DNA of 64,000 nucleotides from contig OY811976.1 in assembly GCA_963681505.1 (NCBI GenBank), forward strand, positions 7,135,467 through 7,199,466, written 5' to 3'. The DNA comes from Eunapius fragilis (Eukaryota; Porifera; Demospongiae; Spongillida; Spongillidae). The position numbers and the translations under genes are program-made. Below, piece by piece: positions 43,803-56,727 of the stretch (positions within the stretch are counted from its first letter, which is position 1; every line of letters begins with the position of its first letter). Below the pieces are notes generated by a model, which saw only the letters and a list, made by a program, of their open reading frames with translations, was not told where the DNA came from and ran no database searches.

Positions 43803-45945
43803 ACAGCCATGCAGTGGACACTAATATAGACAGCTGTGGAGTGGAGACCACTGTAGATAGCTGCGGAGTGGACACTACTGTAGACAGCTGTGTAGTGGAC
43901 ACTACTGTAGACAGCTGTGGAGTGGACACTACTGTAGACAGCTATGCAGTGGACACTACTGTAGACAGCCATGCATGCAGTGGACACTACTGTAGACAGC
44001 TGTGGAGTGGACACTACTGTAGACAGCTATGCAGTGGACACTACTGTAGACAGCCATGCATGCAGTGGACACTACTGTAGACAGCTGTGGAGTGGACACT
44101 ACTGTAGACAGCTGTGGAGTGGACACTACTGTAGACAGCTATGCAGTGGACACTACTGTAGACGCTGTGGAGTGGACACTACTGTAGACAACTGTGGAGT
44201 GGACACTACTGTAGACAGCCATGCAGTGGACACTACTGTAGACAGCTGTGGAGTGGACACTACTGTAGACAGCTGTGGAGTGGACACTACTGTAGACAGC
44301 TATGCAGTGGACACTACTGTAGACGCTGTGGAGTGGACACTACTGTAGACAGCTGTGGAGTGGACACTACTGTAGACAGCTGTAGAGTGGACACTGCTGT
44401 AGACAGCTGTAGAGTGGACACTACTGTAGACAGCTGTGGAGTGGACACTACTGTAGACAGCTATGCAGTGGACACTACTGTAGACGCTGTGGAGTGGACA
44501 CTACTGTAGACAGCTGTGGAGTGGACTCTACTGTAGACAGCTGTGTAGTGGACACTACTGTAGACAGCTGTGGAGTGGACACTACTGTAGACAGCTATGC
44601 AGTGGACAGTACTGTAGACAGCCATGCAGTGGACACTACTGTAGACAGCTGTGGAGTGGACACTACTGTAGACAGCTATGCAGTGGACACTACTGTAGAT
44701 AGCTGTGGAGTGGACACTACTGTAGACAGCTGTGGAGTGGACACTACTGTAGACAGCTGTGTAGTGGACACTACTGTAGACAGCTGTGGAGTGGACACTA
44801 CTGTAGACAGCCATGCAGTGGACACTACTGTAGACAGCTGTGGAGTGGACACTACTGTAGACAGCTATGCAGTGGACACTACTGTAGACAGCCATGCAGT
44901 GGACACTACTGTATAGACAGCTGTGGAGTGGACACTACTGTAGACAGCTATGCAGTGGACACTACTGTAGACAGCCATGCAGTGGACACTACTGTAGACA
45001 GCTGTGGAGTGGACACTACTGTAGACAGCTATGCAGTGGACACTACTGTAGACAGCCATGCAGTGGACACTACTGTATAGACAGCTGTGGAGTGGACACT
45101 ACTGTAGACAGCTATGCAGTGGACACTACTGTAGACAGCTGTGGAGTGGACACTACTGTGGACAGCCATGCAGTGAACACTACCATAGACAGCTGTGGAG
45201 TGGACACTACTGTAGACAACTGTGGAGTGGACACTACTGTAGACAGCTATGCAGTGGACACTACTGTAGACAGCTATGCAGTGGACACTACTGTAGATAG
45301 CCATGCAGTGGACACTACTGTAGACAGCTGTGGAGTGGACACTACTGTAGACAGCTATGCAGTGGACACTACTGTAGACAGCCATGCAGTGGACACTACT
45401 GTAGACAGCTGTGGAGTTGACACCACTGTAGACAGCTGTGGAGTGACACTACTGTAGACAGCCATGCAGTGGACACTACTGTAGACAGCTGTGGAGTGGA
45501 CACTACTGTAGACAGCTGTGGAGTGGACACTACTGTAGACAGCTATGCAGTGGACACTACTGTAGACAGCTATGCAGTGGACACTACTGTAGATAGCCAT
45601 GCAGTGGACACTACTGTAGACAGCTGTGGAGTGGACACTACTGTATGCAGCTGTGTAGTGGACACTACTGTAGACAGCTGTGGAGTGGACACTACTGTAG
45701 ACAGCTGTGTAGTGGACACTACTGTAGACAGCTGTGGAGTGGACACTACTGTAGACAGCTGTGTAGTGGACACTACTGTGGACAGCTGTGGAGTGGACAC
45801 TACTGTAGACAGCTGTGGAGTTAGACAGCTGTGGTTGTACACAGGTGTGGAGTGGACACAGTAAAGACCGCTGTGAAGTGGACACTACTGTAGACAGCTG
45901 TGGAGTGGATGCTACTGTAGACAGCTGTGGTGTGGACGCTATTAT
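43803..45945. repeat. 27-bp satellite array, left arm
   Basis: About 78 copies of a 27-bp unit containing TGGACACTACTGTAGACAGC, with three main variants (TGTGGAG, TATGCAG, CATGCAG). The edge near 45880-45945 is degenerate. The unit length is divisible by three, so long repetitive frames (VDTTVDSCG on one strand, AVYSSVHST on the other) are open but meaningless. Confidence 0.97.
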
Positions 45946-46700
45946 TCCTGCTGTGCATGCTTGTTCAGTTACATTTTACAATACGTACCTCTTGAGGTTT
46001 CAAAACGTGCCTGGGCCTTGCATCCTGACAACATTTCCTATGTATGTAAACTGTACCACGGGCCCTGACCTACCCAAATCAGTTAGAGATAGGGCTAGTA
46101 ATGATATTTACAACTGTAGCGGGTGTTTTAAGCAATGAATATCATTACTAGCTTTCACTACTGATTGGTAAGGTCGAACGCTGACCTGATAAAATTGGAT
46201 TGCTGTACGTACTTGTACATGTACAGGAACTGCAGTTGTATACTTCACTCAACAGTCTTAGGACGGTGGTAAGGGTTTACCAATTGTTTTGAGGTGATCT
46301 TGAGGAGTGGGTTCAAGCAGAGAAATGATCATGAGTAGCTATTTCTTAAAGATCACTTGAACACCTTTGTTTAACATTACTAGTATCCTATGGCTGTTGA
46401 GTCAAGTCAATGCAACCTGAGCTATTTCTGACTTTCCTAATGCCCGACCTTCTAAATCCAATATGATAGCCAGTAACAATATTCATTACTTGAAGTACAG
46501 ACGCTTAAATTGTGATTATCATTACTAGCCCTATCTCTTACTGATTTGGGTTGGTCAGGGCCCATGGTAAGGTTTATATAGGTAGGAAATGTTCTCAGAA
46601 TGCAAGGCCCAGGCACGTTTTGACACCTCCAGAGGTATGTACTTTACACATATGATACGAGCAAGCATGTACAGCAGGAATTACAGTTCATAAAGGTGTT
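45946..46700. repeat. Central inverted repeat of the foldback element
   Basis: 45946-46105 is repeated inverted at about 46520-46690 (shared words AAACGTGCCTGGGCCTTGCA and AGAGATAGGGCTAGTAATGA). This gives a second stem inside the large one with a loop of about 400 bp. Confidence 0.75.
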
Positions 46701-47360
46701 CAGGTAATCTGCAAGAAATATACCTACTAGTATATATAACACGGTCTGGGGTGGGTCCCTTTCACAACTGTCTGCTGCATTTAGCTCGTCTGACATTAGA
46801 GTTGTCTGTTATAGTAAATCACTCCACAGCCTGCAGTAAGGTCTCCTTTGTGGCTGTCTGCTCCACTGACCACTCCACAGTTGTTGACTGTAGTGCATAC
46901 TCCAAAGCTGTCTGCCTGCTCCAGGACAGCTACATGTATCTGCCATAGAGTCTGCTCCACATATGTCTACTGCACTGTACATTTGCCATACTAAAGTGGA
47001 CCCACGCCAAACAGCTATGGAATTCAGCTGTGGAGTGGATGCTTTTGCAGTCAGCTAAGGAGTAACCACAGACCACTATGATGGCATGGACACAGCATAG
47101 GGTTGATGACGCTACAGGCATGGCATAGACCTTATAGCCAACAGTCATGGAGTACTCTACAGCTGTCTACTGTTGTATGTGGGGATTCATATAGCTTAGA
47201 TGTCTGCAGTAATGTAGTGTGAGTCGACTTCACTACTGTTTGCTGCAGGTTCTTTCTTTTGGCTATTACTCCATAATCTGCCATATTATATACTCCATTG
47301 CACTCCGCTATGGGGTACTGCATAGCCATCTGCAAGTCAGGGTACACTTAAAAACAGCTG
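46701..47360. repeat. Degenerate edge of the right satellite array
   Basis: Scattered, diverged relatives of the 27-bp unit (CCACAGTTGTTGACTGTAG and similar). The older, unconverted margin of the array. Confidence 0.6.
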
Positions 47361-48368
47361 TTGGCAGTAGTTTCCATTCCATAGCTGTCTACAGTAGTGT
47401 CCACTCCACAGCTGTCAACAGTAGCGTCCACTCCACAGCTGTCAACAGTAGCGTCCACTCCACAGCTGTCTACAGTAGTGTCCACTGCATGGCTGTCTAC
47501 AGTAGTGTCCACTCCACAGCTGTCTACAGTAGTGTCCACTCCACAGCTGTCTACAGTAGTGTCCACTGCATAGCTGTCTACAGTAGTATCCACTGCATGG
47601 CTGTCTACAGTAGTGTCCACTCCACAGCTGTCTACAGTAGTGTCCACTCCACAGCTGTCTACAGTAGTGTCCACTCCACAGCTGTCTACAGTAGTGTCCA
47701 CTCCACAGCTGTCTACAGTAGTGTCCACTGCATGGCTGTCTACAGTAGTGTCCACTCCACAGATGTCTACAGTAGTGTCCACTCCACAGCTGTCTACAGT
47801 AGTGTCCACTCCACAGCTGTCTACAGTAGTGTCCACTACACAGCTGTCTACAGTAGTGTCCACTCCACAGCTGTCTACAGTAGTGTTCACTCCACAGCTG
47901 TCTACAGTAGTGTCCACTGCATGGCTGTCTACAGTAGTGTCCACTCCACAGCTGTCTACAGTAGTGTCCACTCCACAGCTGTCTACAGTAATGTCCACTA
48001 CACAGCTGTCTACAGTAGTGTCCACTCCACAGCTGTCTACAGTAGTGTCCACTCCACAGCTGTCTACAGTAGTGTCCACTGCATGGCTGTCTACAGTAGT
48101 GTCCACTGCATGGCTGTCTACAGTAGTGTCCACTGCATAGCTGTCTACAGTAGTGTCCACTGCATGGCTGTCTACAGTAGTGTCCACTGCATAGCTGTCT
48201 ACAGTAGTGTCCACTCCACAGTTGTCTACAGTAGTTTCCACTCCACAGCTGTCTATAGTAGTGTCCACTCCACAGCTGTCTACAGTAGTGTCCACTCCAC
48301 AGCTATCTACAGTGGTCTCCACTCCACAGCTGTCTATAGTAGTGTCCACTGCATGGCTGTCTAGAGTA
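47361..48368. repeat. 27-bp satellite array, right arm
   Basis: About 37 units, inverse orientation to the left array and about half its length, with the same variants. The length difference between arms shows that unit number changes independently on each side. Confidence 0.97.
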
Positions 48369-49556
48369 GTGGGGTACAGATCACATACAAGCAGTTAAAT
48401 GGAACATAATGCTTGTGTATATGGGTGAAGATATGTATGTGCATGTGTGTGTGTTTGTACAAGAATACGCCATACAATGGTGTACTAGTAACAATGCATG
48501 TGTGTGCAAAAGTTCACAAGGACGTGTAAACCAAGATGAGGACCTATGCCCTTGTCTCAGCACTATTTTGGTTTTCTTGGCCAATCTATAATGCGAGCAT
48601 ATCACCGTACTTCATTGAGCAGCTATTTTGCAGTAACCCTCTCTAGTGAGGTAGACATTCAGCTGGACGGGTTTTTCTAGTTTTAACGCACACCTGGGCC
48701 ACCACCACATCATCATCATCATCATCATTATCATTATATACTTCCATTACAATTAACACCTTCATTACCACCATCACTTCACCATCTCTGACTTCACCTT
48801 GGACTCGCCGTCATCAAATTTATTGTCAACATCGTTGTCGTCAATCATAACCATCGAAATTGCCATAATTACCATCGTCATCAGCATCAACGCTCTCAAC
48901 CATGCACGCCGTCTTTGTCCTCGACCTGAATATCGTACCGGCCTAACCGTTGCAACCAAATTAACGAGTCGGCTCGTCTCCACTCGTGTTATACGGCACC
49001 ATGCTGCCTTATCTGTGCCTACATCGAAGAACGTTGACAATCTTAACTTACCGTATGCTGTACAGCAAATCAACGATCGATGTGCAACGCCATCACGCAA
49101 TAGGGTCTTGTAGGCGTGGTAATAGGTTATCAACAGGAAGAGATTAATATTCATGATGTCTCTGGCCATAGAATGGCGCGAATCGAGCGGGAAATATGTC
49201 CCTACTTTGCAAAGCAATATCTTTGTAACGGGTAATGTAAAAATTAACGAACAGGACAAATCGATAGGCACAGGATCCCTCTACGTATAAATCAATTTTG
49301 GAATGAATTGAGATTTCCTGCCGAAAGATATGGGGAGTTTGAACCCCAAGGGGTATCGGACATCGCGACACTGGCATGGAGCATGTTCAAGATCCCAAAA
49401 TGTATTTTATCATAGAGAAATGGTGTATTATGAAGTACTGAAAATAGGAAGACGGTAGCGTTAACCGTTCGGAAGTTATAGCATTTCAAACGTGGTGCAT
49501 TTTTATTATGCTTTTTTATAATACACGCTAGGTCCCTTTTCTCGGAAACTTTCCCA
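48369..49556. repeat. Unique part of right foldback arm
   Basis: Inverse of 42605-43800; only a handful of differences were noticed. Confidence 0.85.
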
Positions 49557-49679
49557 TATGTATAAATATTTTATACGTGTTAGTAAGCATGAATAGTGAT
49601 TAAACCTATACCTGGATACGAGAAAATAGCCCATCAGCTATGATTGGCCTTAAAGGGGCTTTAGTGTGCCGTAACGTAG

Positions 49680-50196
49680 TTTAATTGCATGGAAATACTA
49701 CTTACCCTAGCATAGGTTTTTCTTGAACCAGCATGCAGACAATCTTTATCATGGATCTGTTTCAAAATGTGGTAGAATTCCTCCACTATAGCGACCCTTC
49801 TAAGCTTTCATGATCGTGCGGTCATTAACGTTCTATATACCAACAAACCGGCCAGTAATCAACTACAGAAAAATGAATACTAACCCAGAACGAATTACCT
49901 CCTTTTCCCCCTTGACTTGGACAACCAATGCATCCCCTTATTCCAGCTTCAGGCAAGTCCAGCAGTTGAAATCCACTTCTTTTAATAAGATGACGAAAGT
50001 TTCTATCCTTAATCGATAGAGGATTCTTTAAAAAGTGGATGATACGTTCTCCGAACTGTTGGTGAATTACGGCACTTCTAGTTCTCTTAGAGTCTTTTGG
50101 AAAAGCAGCAAAAAGGTATTCTTCGAAGCATCCATCGGGCGTGTAACACGTTGATAAGAGAATGTGACACCTTGTTAGTGCGCAAGTCGCCATCCG
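49680..50196 (-). CDS. Ginger-like transposase N-terminal exon(s)
   Basis: The minus frame from about 50196 (MATCALTRCHILLSTCYTPD) includes RSAVIHQQFGERIIHFLKN and IKRSGFQLLDLPEAG, like the N-terminal helical region of KRBA2/Ginger-type proteins. After a short gap, EEFYHILKQIHDKDCLHAGS (49681-49770) has the His residues of the integrase zinc-binding domain, and a GTAAGT donor follows at about 49680. The rest of that zinc domain is missing next to the foldback element. Confidence 0.55.
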
Positions 50197-50262
50197 GTTA
50201 ATACATAACCGGTCGTCCGATTGTGTATCCAGTTGTCCGGTTGCATAACCGGTCAATTGCTG
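50185..50262. repeat. Subterminal palindromic repeats of the Ginger-like element, right
   Basis: Three diverged CCGGTTGCATAACCGG-type units, fewer than on the left. Confidence 0.75.
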
Positions 50263-50299
50263 GGCATCCGTACGGAACAGATATACGAATCCCGCGCCA

Positions 50300-50625
50300 T
50301 AGGTATGTACCTATTCCTCTGGTAGTGGGGTAGCTACAGCACTGGTAGGAGGGTACCTATCGCTCTGGTAGTGGGAGCTACAGCACTGGTAGTGGGGTAC
50401 CTATTCCTCTGGTAGTGGGATAGCTATGGTACTAGTAGTGGGGTACCTATTGCACTGTTAGTGGGATAGCTATGGTACTGGTAGTGGGGTACCTATTCCT
50501 CTGGTAGTGGGATAGCTATGGTACTAGTAGTGGGGTACCTATTGCACTGTTAGTGGGATACCTATGGTACTGGTAGTGGGGTACCTATTCCTCTGGTAGT
50601 GGGATAGCTATGGTACTGGTAGTTG
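50300..50625. repeat. About 43-bp minisatellite
   Basis: Units alternate GGTAGTGGGGTACCTATT and GGTAGTGGGATAGCTATGG, about seven higher-order copies, starting just outside the Ginger-like element. Confidence 0.85.
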
Positions 50626-50936
50626 GGTCTATTGACACAGCTGAGGATGTAGTTGTTCCTTTACCAGTTTTGAATACAGAGATAAATTTGATGTACAATC
50701 CACCTTTACCTATTCCACTTCATGTAAGAACTGATTGTAAGAATTGTGCTAAAAGGAAGGATGAGTTGCAGAGAATGGCTAATTCAGTGAAAAGTACTTG
50801 CAAAGTTCCAAAAGCCACCATCTGTTACTGGACACAGGAAGACATCGAGGAAGAAGGGGAAGATGAAATAATATATGAGCTGCTTATTGACTATATTACT
50901 GGATATATGATTTTTGCTGATTTTCCTGGCATGTGA
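50610..50936 (+). CDS. Hypothetical small protein, possibly an exon
   Basis: A 108-codon frame whose start lies in the last minisatellite unit. The body has LNTEINLMYNPPLPIPLHV, a CKNCAKRKDEL cysteine pair, and an acidic then hydrophobic end (EEEGEDEIIYELLIDYITGY). The composition is protein-like, but I recognise no family and see no clear splice sites. The true start may be upstream or in another exon. Confidence 0.35.
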   Translation: MVLVVGSIDTAEDVVVPLPVLNTEINLMYNPPLPIPLHVRTDCKNCAKRKDELQRMANSVKSTCKVPKATICYWTQEDIEEEGEDEIIYELLIDYITGYMIFADFPGM

Positions 50937-52008
50937 AATGCCTTTTTCATTGAATGGTAAAATTGTGTTTCCGAGAACATGATATATACACACTTGGCTA
51001 TATATTTGTATATTGCTACCATGAGCAGCCTGCATATTTGGCATGATTTTATGCATAATATCTGCTGTATTACCTTCTAAAAACTATTTTTATATGCAGG
51101 TATATGTGTGGCAGTTACTCCTTATATATTTGGCTGCAGTAGCATGTTTAGTAAGATCAGTGTAGCGAATATAAGTTAAACCGGCACAGCTTTTTTTTAG
51201 CGCGGTCATTCAATTCCATACGTTCAAAATTAGCATGTCCAGCAATTTCGGACATCCATACATGTCTATGCATTGAAAACGCATGTAAAGTATTTGATTG
51301 TTTTCAAACATTAACGCAGTAGGATTGTTTTTTAAAATATAAGTAATGCATTATTTTATTTTTCGCTTTCATTTTGCGAGCAGGAGAATCAAGAACAAAA
51401 TTAATTACTTTCGTTATTACGTAATCATTTTCTTTATTGGTCAATAATGAAAATGATTAATAAACATCAAATGGTGGGCGCGCCCTCATAGTGCACATTA
51501 TAAGTGCTGGTGCGTGTGTGAGTGGGAGGAGCGTGTGGTTTTCTAAATGCTCGAAATGTGCCCTTGGTTCAATACATTTGAATATTTCTTTCATCGGCGT
51601 GGATAGACGAACGTGCGCTCGGCGTGCATCTACCTGTTTGCTACGACTGCGTAAGTTAACGGTCCGTTCCTTCATACCTCATCCCGATATGCGCAATGAC
51701 ACAACACGCGCACGCGCGCACACACACATTCCTACATACTCCTAGCTCTTTTTCCTGGGTGCACATTAGGAAGAATCAGTTTTAGCTGATGCTGATTAAA
51801 TGTTTGGTTTGAGGGCAAGAATGGGTTAAATATCTCTAGCTAGTCGGTTGTGTCGTCTGGGTGTGGTCTGTACTTTGGGCAGGATTGGGTTAAATCTATC
51901 TAGTTGAGTTGCCTGGGTGTGGCCAGTACCCTGGGCAAGAATGGGTTAAATACCTCTAGCCGCTAGTCAGTTGTGCTGTCTGGGTGTGTGTATGTGTGTG
52001 TGAATTAA
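50937..52008. other. Intergenic DNA
   Basis: Direct repeats of a GGGCA(A/G)GA.TGGGTTAAAT segment at about 51815, 51880 and 51935 (spacing about 60 bp). A short (CA)-rich run is at 51705-51730. No supported gene. Confidence 0.45.
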
Positions 52009-52146
<138 letters not shown>

Positions 52147-52289
52147 CCAGCTCTTTTCCTGGGGCGTATATTACTAATATTATATTTATCCCCAAAGCCT
52201 ATGTACATATGTGGTTGTGTATTCGTCTGTCTAGATGTACCTTAATCTGATTGTGGGATACTTGGAGGCCTCTATCTTTTATTACAGGG

Positions 52290-52388
52290 ATGAAAAAGTA
52301 CAAGCTTACTGTGACCACCCAAATATTGTACTGACTCCTGTGCTCTCTTCAGGATGGTGGATGGCCTGTAAAAAGGTTGCTCTGGTTG
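52290..52388 (+). CDS. Possible single host exon
   Basis: An ATTACAG acceptor and a GTGAGT donor bracket a frame coding VQAYCDHPNIVLTPVLSSG and WWMACKKVALV. Splice sites and composition look real, but no neighbouring exon was found and the family is unknown. Confidence 0.3.
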
Positions 52389-52855
52389 TGAGTATCATCT
52401 CTAAGCACTGTGTATGCCAATTCCCTCCTCCCTTCTGAAGGGCTTAGTGCAGGAGAGGACGTGTGGGGCACTCTGCCTTTCGTAGGGGGAGGAGGGGCAT
52501 GGGACTAAGCCCTTCAGAGAGGAGGATGGGGTTGGGACATGTAAATATACAGAAGGGGTTGGGAAGTGTAGAGGCAGTAAGCCTTCAAAGGATACTACTA
52601 CATCCATTCCCCTCCCCTACATGTGTGATCAGATGATAAGGGTAATGTGGTTGTAGGAATGAGGTCACGTTATCAGCTGCAGATTTTATAGCCTGGTAGT
52701 TCACTTTTGACAGCTAGTCTGAGAAAACACTCTGGTTAAAATAGCAATGGAGTTTAGAAGTACCTTTCACAACTATACTTAAATGCTTTTTATTTGCATC
52801 TTGCATTTGTTTTATCATGAGGGCTATTGAATGTGTTCCACCTCTACACATTGTA

Positions 52856-52884
52856 TGTGTGCTTGTGTGTTTGTGTGTGTGTGT

Positions 52885-52928
<44 letters not shown>
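52856..52928. repeat. (TG)n microsatellite
   Basis: About 35 TG units. Confidence 0.95.
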
Positions 52929-52932
<4 letters not shown>

Positions 52933-53298
52933 CATGCTTGTGTATGTGCATATTGCTTGCTTGCCTGTACCTTATGTACTGGCCCACCCAAGCAACAGCC
53001 AAACTGGGTTGAGCAAAACAGCACCCAGGTCCCCTGGTTGTTCAGATTGGGAAACCTCCCCATGCCTATAGATACAACCATGTATTTGCCCACAGCTTTA
53101 AATACCTTCCTACTCATCTGATATGTAACACTATTCCCTGTACTCTTCTTAATTCTATAAGTGCCCCAGATGCCCAGGATGAGGTGGTACTTGGTACATG
53201 TACAATGCACGCATGTTGATATAGTGTGAATGTGCTACATGTAAGAGAATCGATTCTGCACTAAATTATTTACACCACCATTCTTTCACCTTCTCCCA
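52929..53298. other. Unannotated spacer
   Basis: Non-repetitive DNA between two TG tracts. A minus frame is open for about 80 codons but cannot be assigned. Confidence 0.35.
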
Positions 53299-53960
<662 letters not shown>

Positions 53961-53964
53961 AATC

Positions 53965-53969
53965 ATCTG

Positions 53970-54001
<32 letters not shown>

Positions 54002-54352
54002 GCTGTGTGCTTTGTGTATGTATGTGTATGTGTGTTGTGTGTGAATATACATGTGCATGTGTGATATGTGATGTGTGTATAGTGATATACATGTGTGCAT
54101 GTGTTTACATGCATGAGCAAATAATTCACATCAAGCCAGCTGCTGCTTACCTCACCGTACAGTATGAGCTTGTTGTTAGGAAGCAGCACATTGGTCTCGT
54201 CTGATGAATGTTTTAAATCCCCCCAGTCATTCTTAGGGACAAAGCTATATACCCTCTGACCAGAAGAGCTATAACATATGCACAATGCACCCACACCTAA
54301 CACACACAAAAATACACATATACATGCGCATAGTCGCCATGCACATACACAA

Positions 54353-54401
<49 letters not shown>

Positions 54402-54825
54402 GAACATACACCAAAAGAAGCTCCATCAGTCACCTCCTCCCCCTCCACACCTGGCTAAACACACCCCACTAGGCCACTACACACCTCTATCACACATCCA
54501 TGTAGGGTAGACCTACTTCATAGATGAGGGGACCAATCCCTGGTAGCGATTGCCAGCCAGTTGCCATTGTGGTTCCACTTCACACACATCTTGTGGGCAT
54601 GGTTAAATATAGAAAGGATTGTGTGAAAGTGAAACTGAGCTGTCATGTTATCCAGCAAGAGTATCATTGCACAGTTCTCAGCTATGACATGCAGCATTCA
54701 AGTGCATAATGCTCATGGTTACACTCAGAATACAAATGGGGCTGGGCACCCTAGTGACCCACCTACAGCGTGCAGATACTCAGTCCAGCCCTGAGGTCCC
54801 AGTGTTACACTGGTAGCGGGTAGAC

Positions 54826-54883
<58 letters not shown>

Positions 54884-55362
54884 TGTGTTTGTGTGTTTGT
54901 GTGTGTCTTAGTATGTACATGCATGTGTTGTGTTGATGTGAATATACATGTGCATGCATGTGTGCATGTGTTTACATGCATGAGCAAATAATTCACATCA
55001 AGCCAGCTGCTGCTTACCTCACCGTACAGTATGAGCTTGTTGTAGGAAGCAGCATATGGTCTCGCCTGATGAACGTCTTGAATCCCACCAATCATTTTCT
55101 AGGGACAAAGCCATATACCCTCTGACTCTGCATGACCAGAAGAGCGATAACATGCACAAATTCACACATACCTAATGCATACAAATGCATACACATATTC
55201 TCAACAGACACATAGCTCCCCTTGCTAGAGAGGTCCAGCTTGATGATACTTGGGCTATTGAGCCCCACTTGATAACATGCAGAAATATTAAAAACACACA
55301 AATATACACACATACACTGTACTCCAGACACATGACACACACTAGGACACACACACAACACA

Positions 55363-55397
<35 letters not shown>

Positions 55398-55500
55398 AAA
55401 CATACATGTACATGAAAACACCTCTATCTTGAGAGGTCCAGTTCCAATCTATAGTCAGACCAACTTGCCCAAATACTAGACTGAGACCCACTTGAGTGGA
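53965..55500 (-). repeat. Tandemly duplicated exon-bearing blocks, CA/TG-rich
   Basis: An apparent minus-strand exon at about 54155-54265 (acceptor TTCTGGTCAG, codons VYSFVPKNDWGDLKHSSDET, donor GTGAGGTAAG) recurs decayed at 55015-55130. Two further short exon-like pieces (GLSLVFGQVGLTIDWNWTSQ at 55430-55490; VGLNSPSIIKLDL near 55215-55285) recur at 57425-57500 and 57240-57315. The units are separated by TG/CA tracts at 53967-54001, 54354-54402, 54829-54902 and 55362-55393. Gene family unknown. It could be a duplicated host gene or an unlabelled repeat. Confidence 0.45.
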
Positions 55501-55564
55501 TGAAACAGGTGAGACAAATGAACACACAAATATAACACACACATGCACCTCACATACATCAGCC

Positions 55565-55960
55565 GTGCCCAATCCCTCACTAGCACATCAGCTAGGTGAG
55601 TGTGGCCCAGTCCTCGTGTGAGGCATCTTCCTGCTTCTAACTCTGCAATGTGGTAATAGCTCAGAAAGACATCATGCAACTTATGGTGGCGTACCACAAT
55701 GTCACCTCCATGCCGACAGGTAGCTGCATGATGGTCGAGAGGGTCGAGTGCCACATCAGGGCAAAGAGCACATGAAGTGCCTCTGGAAGTGTCCAATTGC
55801 AAGCCCAAACACCACTTAACCACCAGTTGGTTATTGTTTAGAGCTTGGAACTTCTTTGCCTTTGGAATACCAGTATTGCTTATTCTGAAACCCAAGTCCA
55901 ACTGTGTGGGCAGACTGACCATAATCCATACACTATCAATTGTAATAGGCCTACACTTGA
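55565..55960 (-). pseudogene. Non-LTR retrotransposon endonuclease-domain fragment
   Basis: The minus frame contains KAKKFQALNNNQLVVKWCLG, the zinc motif CALCPDVALDPLDHHAATC, then GGDIVVRHHKLHDVFL and LEAGRCLTRGLGHTHLADVL. Same family as 19640-20610 and in one open frame here, but both ends are missing. Confidence 0.65.
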
Positions 55961-56009
55961 CACGCACGTGTGTGATAAATGTACAGGACTGGTGCCGGTC
56001 TTGTACTGG

Positions 56010-56115
56010 GCTGATGTATTGAATGTACTGGACTGGTGTGATGTATGTACTGGACTGGTGTGATGTATGTGCTGGACTGGTGTGATGTATGTACTGGACT
56101 GGTGTGTGTAGTATG
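56010..56115. repeat. 23-bp minisatellite
   Basis: Four to five copies of a unit containing TACTGGACTGGTGTGATGTA, partly diverged; a weaker relative lies around 56480-56560. Confidence 0.85.
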
Positions 56116-56184
56116 TACTGTACCACCTCACATAAACTCCATGGACTTAAATAGCAGACTTTGCATTTGGTGATATCAAACATC

Positions 56185-56186
56185 CT

Positions 56187-56225
<39 letters not shown>

Positions 56226-56618
56226 TGTTTGTATTTACATGTAAATGGTCTCACTGGATGGAGCCTTGATAATGGCAGTGAAATTATTTCTACTCTATCT
56301 CAATAGATTTGGCCACTGGATATGCTGAGCTATTCACACACATGACTTCATATTTACCCATGGCTTCAGAACTTCAAATGTAAAAATCTGAGATGGTACA
56401 CCGGTGTGTCGTACTTCCCACCAATCCCCTCCCTCTTTAATAAATGTGCAGGGGCAATGCCACACCCCCTTCCCTCCTCCATCATACAACATACCAGTCC
56501 ACTACATACATCACAGCAATCCAATACACCAGTCCTGTTCATACAACATGTGGTGGAAGTTGCAAATACATAATGCCTCTGTATTGTATGTAGGACTCGG
56601 GAACTTGTGAGACACACT
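56185..56618. other. Spacer with (TG)n tract
   Basis: (TG)n at 56189-56222. The rest is anonymous. The GGAGACTTTGCATTTGGTCA-type segment at 56150-56180 recurs near 56900, so this is a second small local duplication. Confidence 0.45.
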
Positions 56619-56727
56619 CAGTGGTGGATCCAGGCATATTTTAGGCTCATTAAAACCAGGCAATTATGGGCACGGGCCCATAATTGCCCGGTTTTAATGA
56701 ACCTTAAATATGATGGATCCGCCACTG
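56619..56727. mobile_element. Palindromic hAT-type MITE
   Basis: 109 bp. Ends CAGTGGTGGATCCAGG and its inverse, with arms extending through TTCATTAAAACCGGGCAAT-like sequence to the centre GGGCACGGGCCC. The CAGTGGCGGATCCA terminus is typical of hAT MITEs. No exact 8-bp duplication seen. Confidence 0.8.

Larger units (their letters stand above)
42605..49556. mobile_element. Giant foldback element with 27-bp satellite arms
   Basis: Left and right arms are inverted copies. About 1.2 kb of unique DNA (42605-43800 and 48370-49556, almost identical) is followed inward by arrays of a 27-bp repeat in opposite orientation. The ends are TGGGAAAGTTTCCGAG and its inverse, each next to a TA dinucleotide. 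The centre (45945-47345) holds a second, smaller inverted repeat. No transposase is seen. The plan recalls Drosophila FB elements, whose arms are also tandem subrepeats. The closeness of the arms implies recent origin or ongoing gene conversion. It interrupts the Ginger-like integrase gene. Confidence 0.85.
39463..50279 (-). mobile_element. Ginger-like DNA transposon, 10.8 kb with a nested element
   Basis: Terminal inverted repeats begin TGTTCCGTACGGATGCCCA at both ends, flanked by the 4-bp duplication GATA (39459-39462 and 50280-50283). Both subterminal zones hold CCGGTT..GTAACCGG palindromes. The minus-strand coding remains carry an LTR-like integrase, a CXC cysteine-rich region, a Ulp1-type protease and a PHD-like finger, the known Ginger toolkit. 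Removing the foldback insertion (42605-49556) leaves about 3.9 kb. The TGT start and 4-bp duplication agree with Ginger. The transposase gene is interrupted and probably dead. Confidence 0.8.

Noticed and set aside
43803-45945. Regular short repeats resembling a CRISPR array
   Set aside because: The units are head to tail with no unique spacers, in eukaryotic DNA. It is a satellite.
47219-48364. A 381-codon open frame of AVYSSVHST repeats, and matching long frames over 43814-45885
   Set aside because: They follow from a 27-bp satellite unit divisible by three and lacking stops. Both strands and several frames are open alike, and the arrays are parts of foldback arms.
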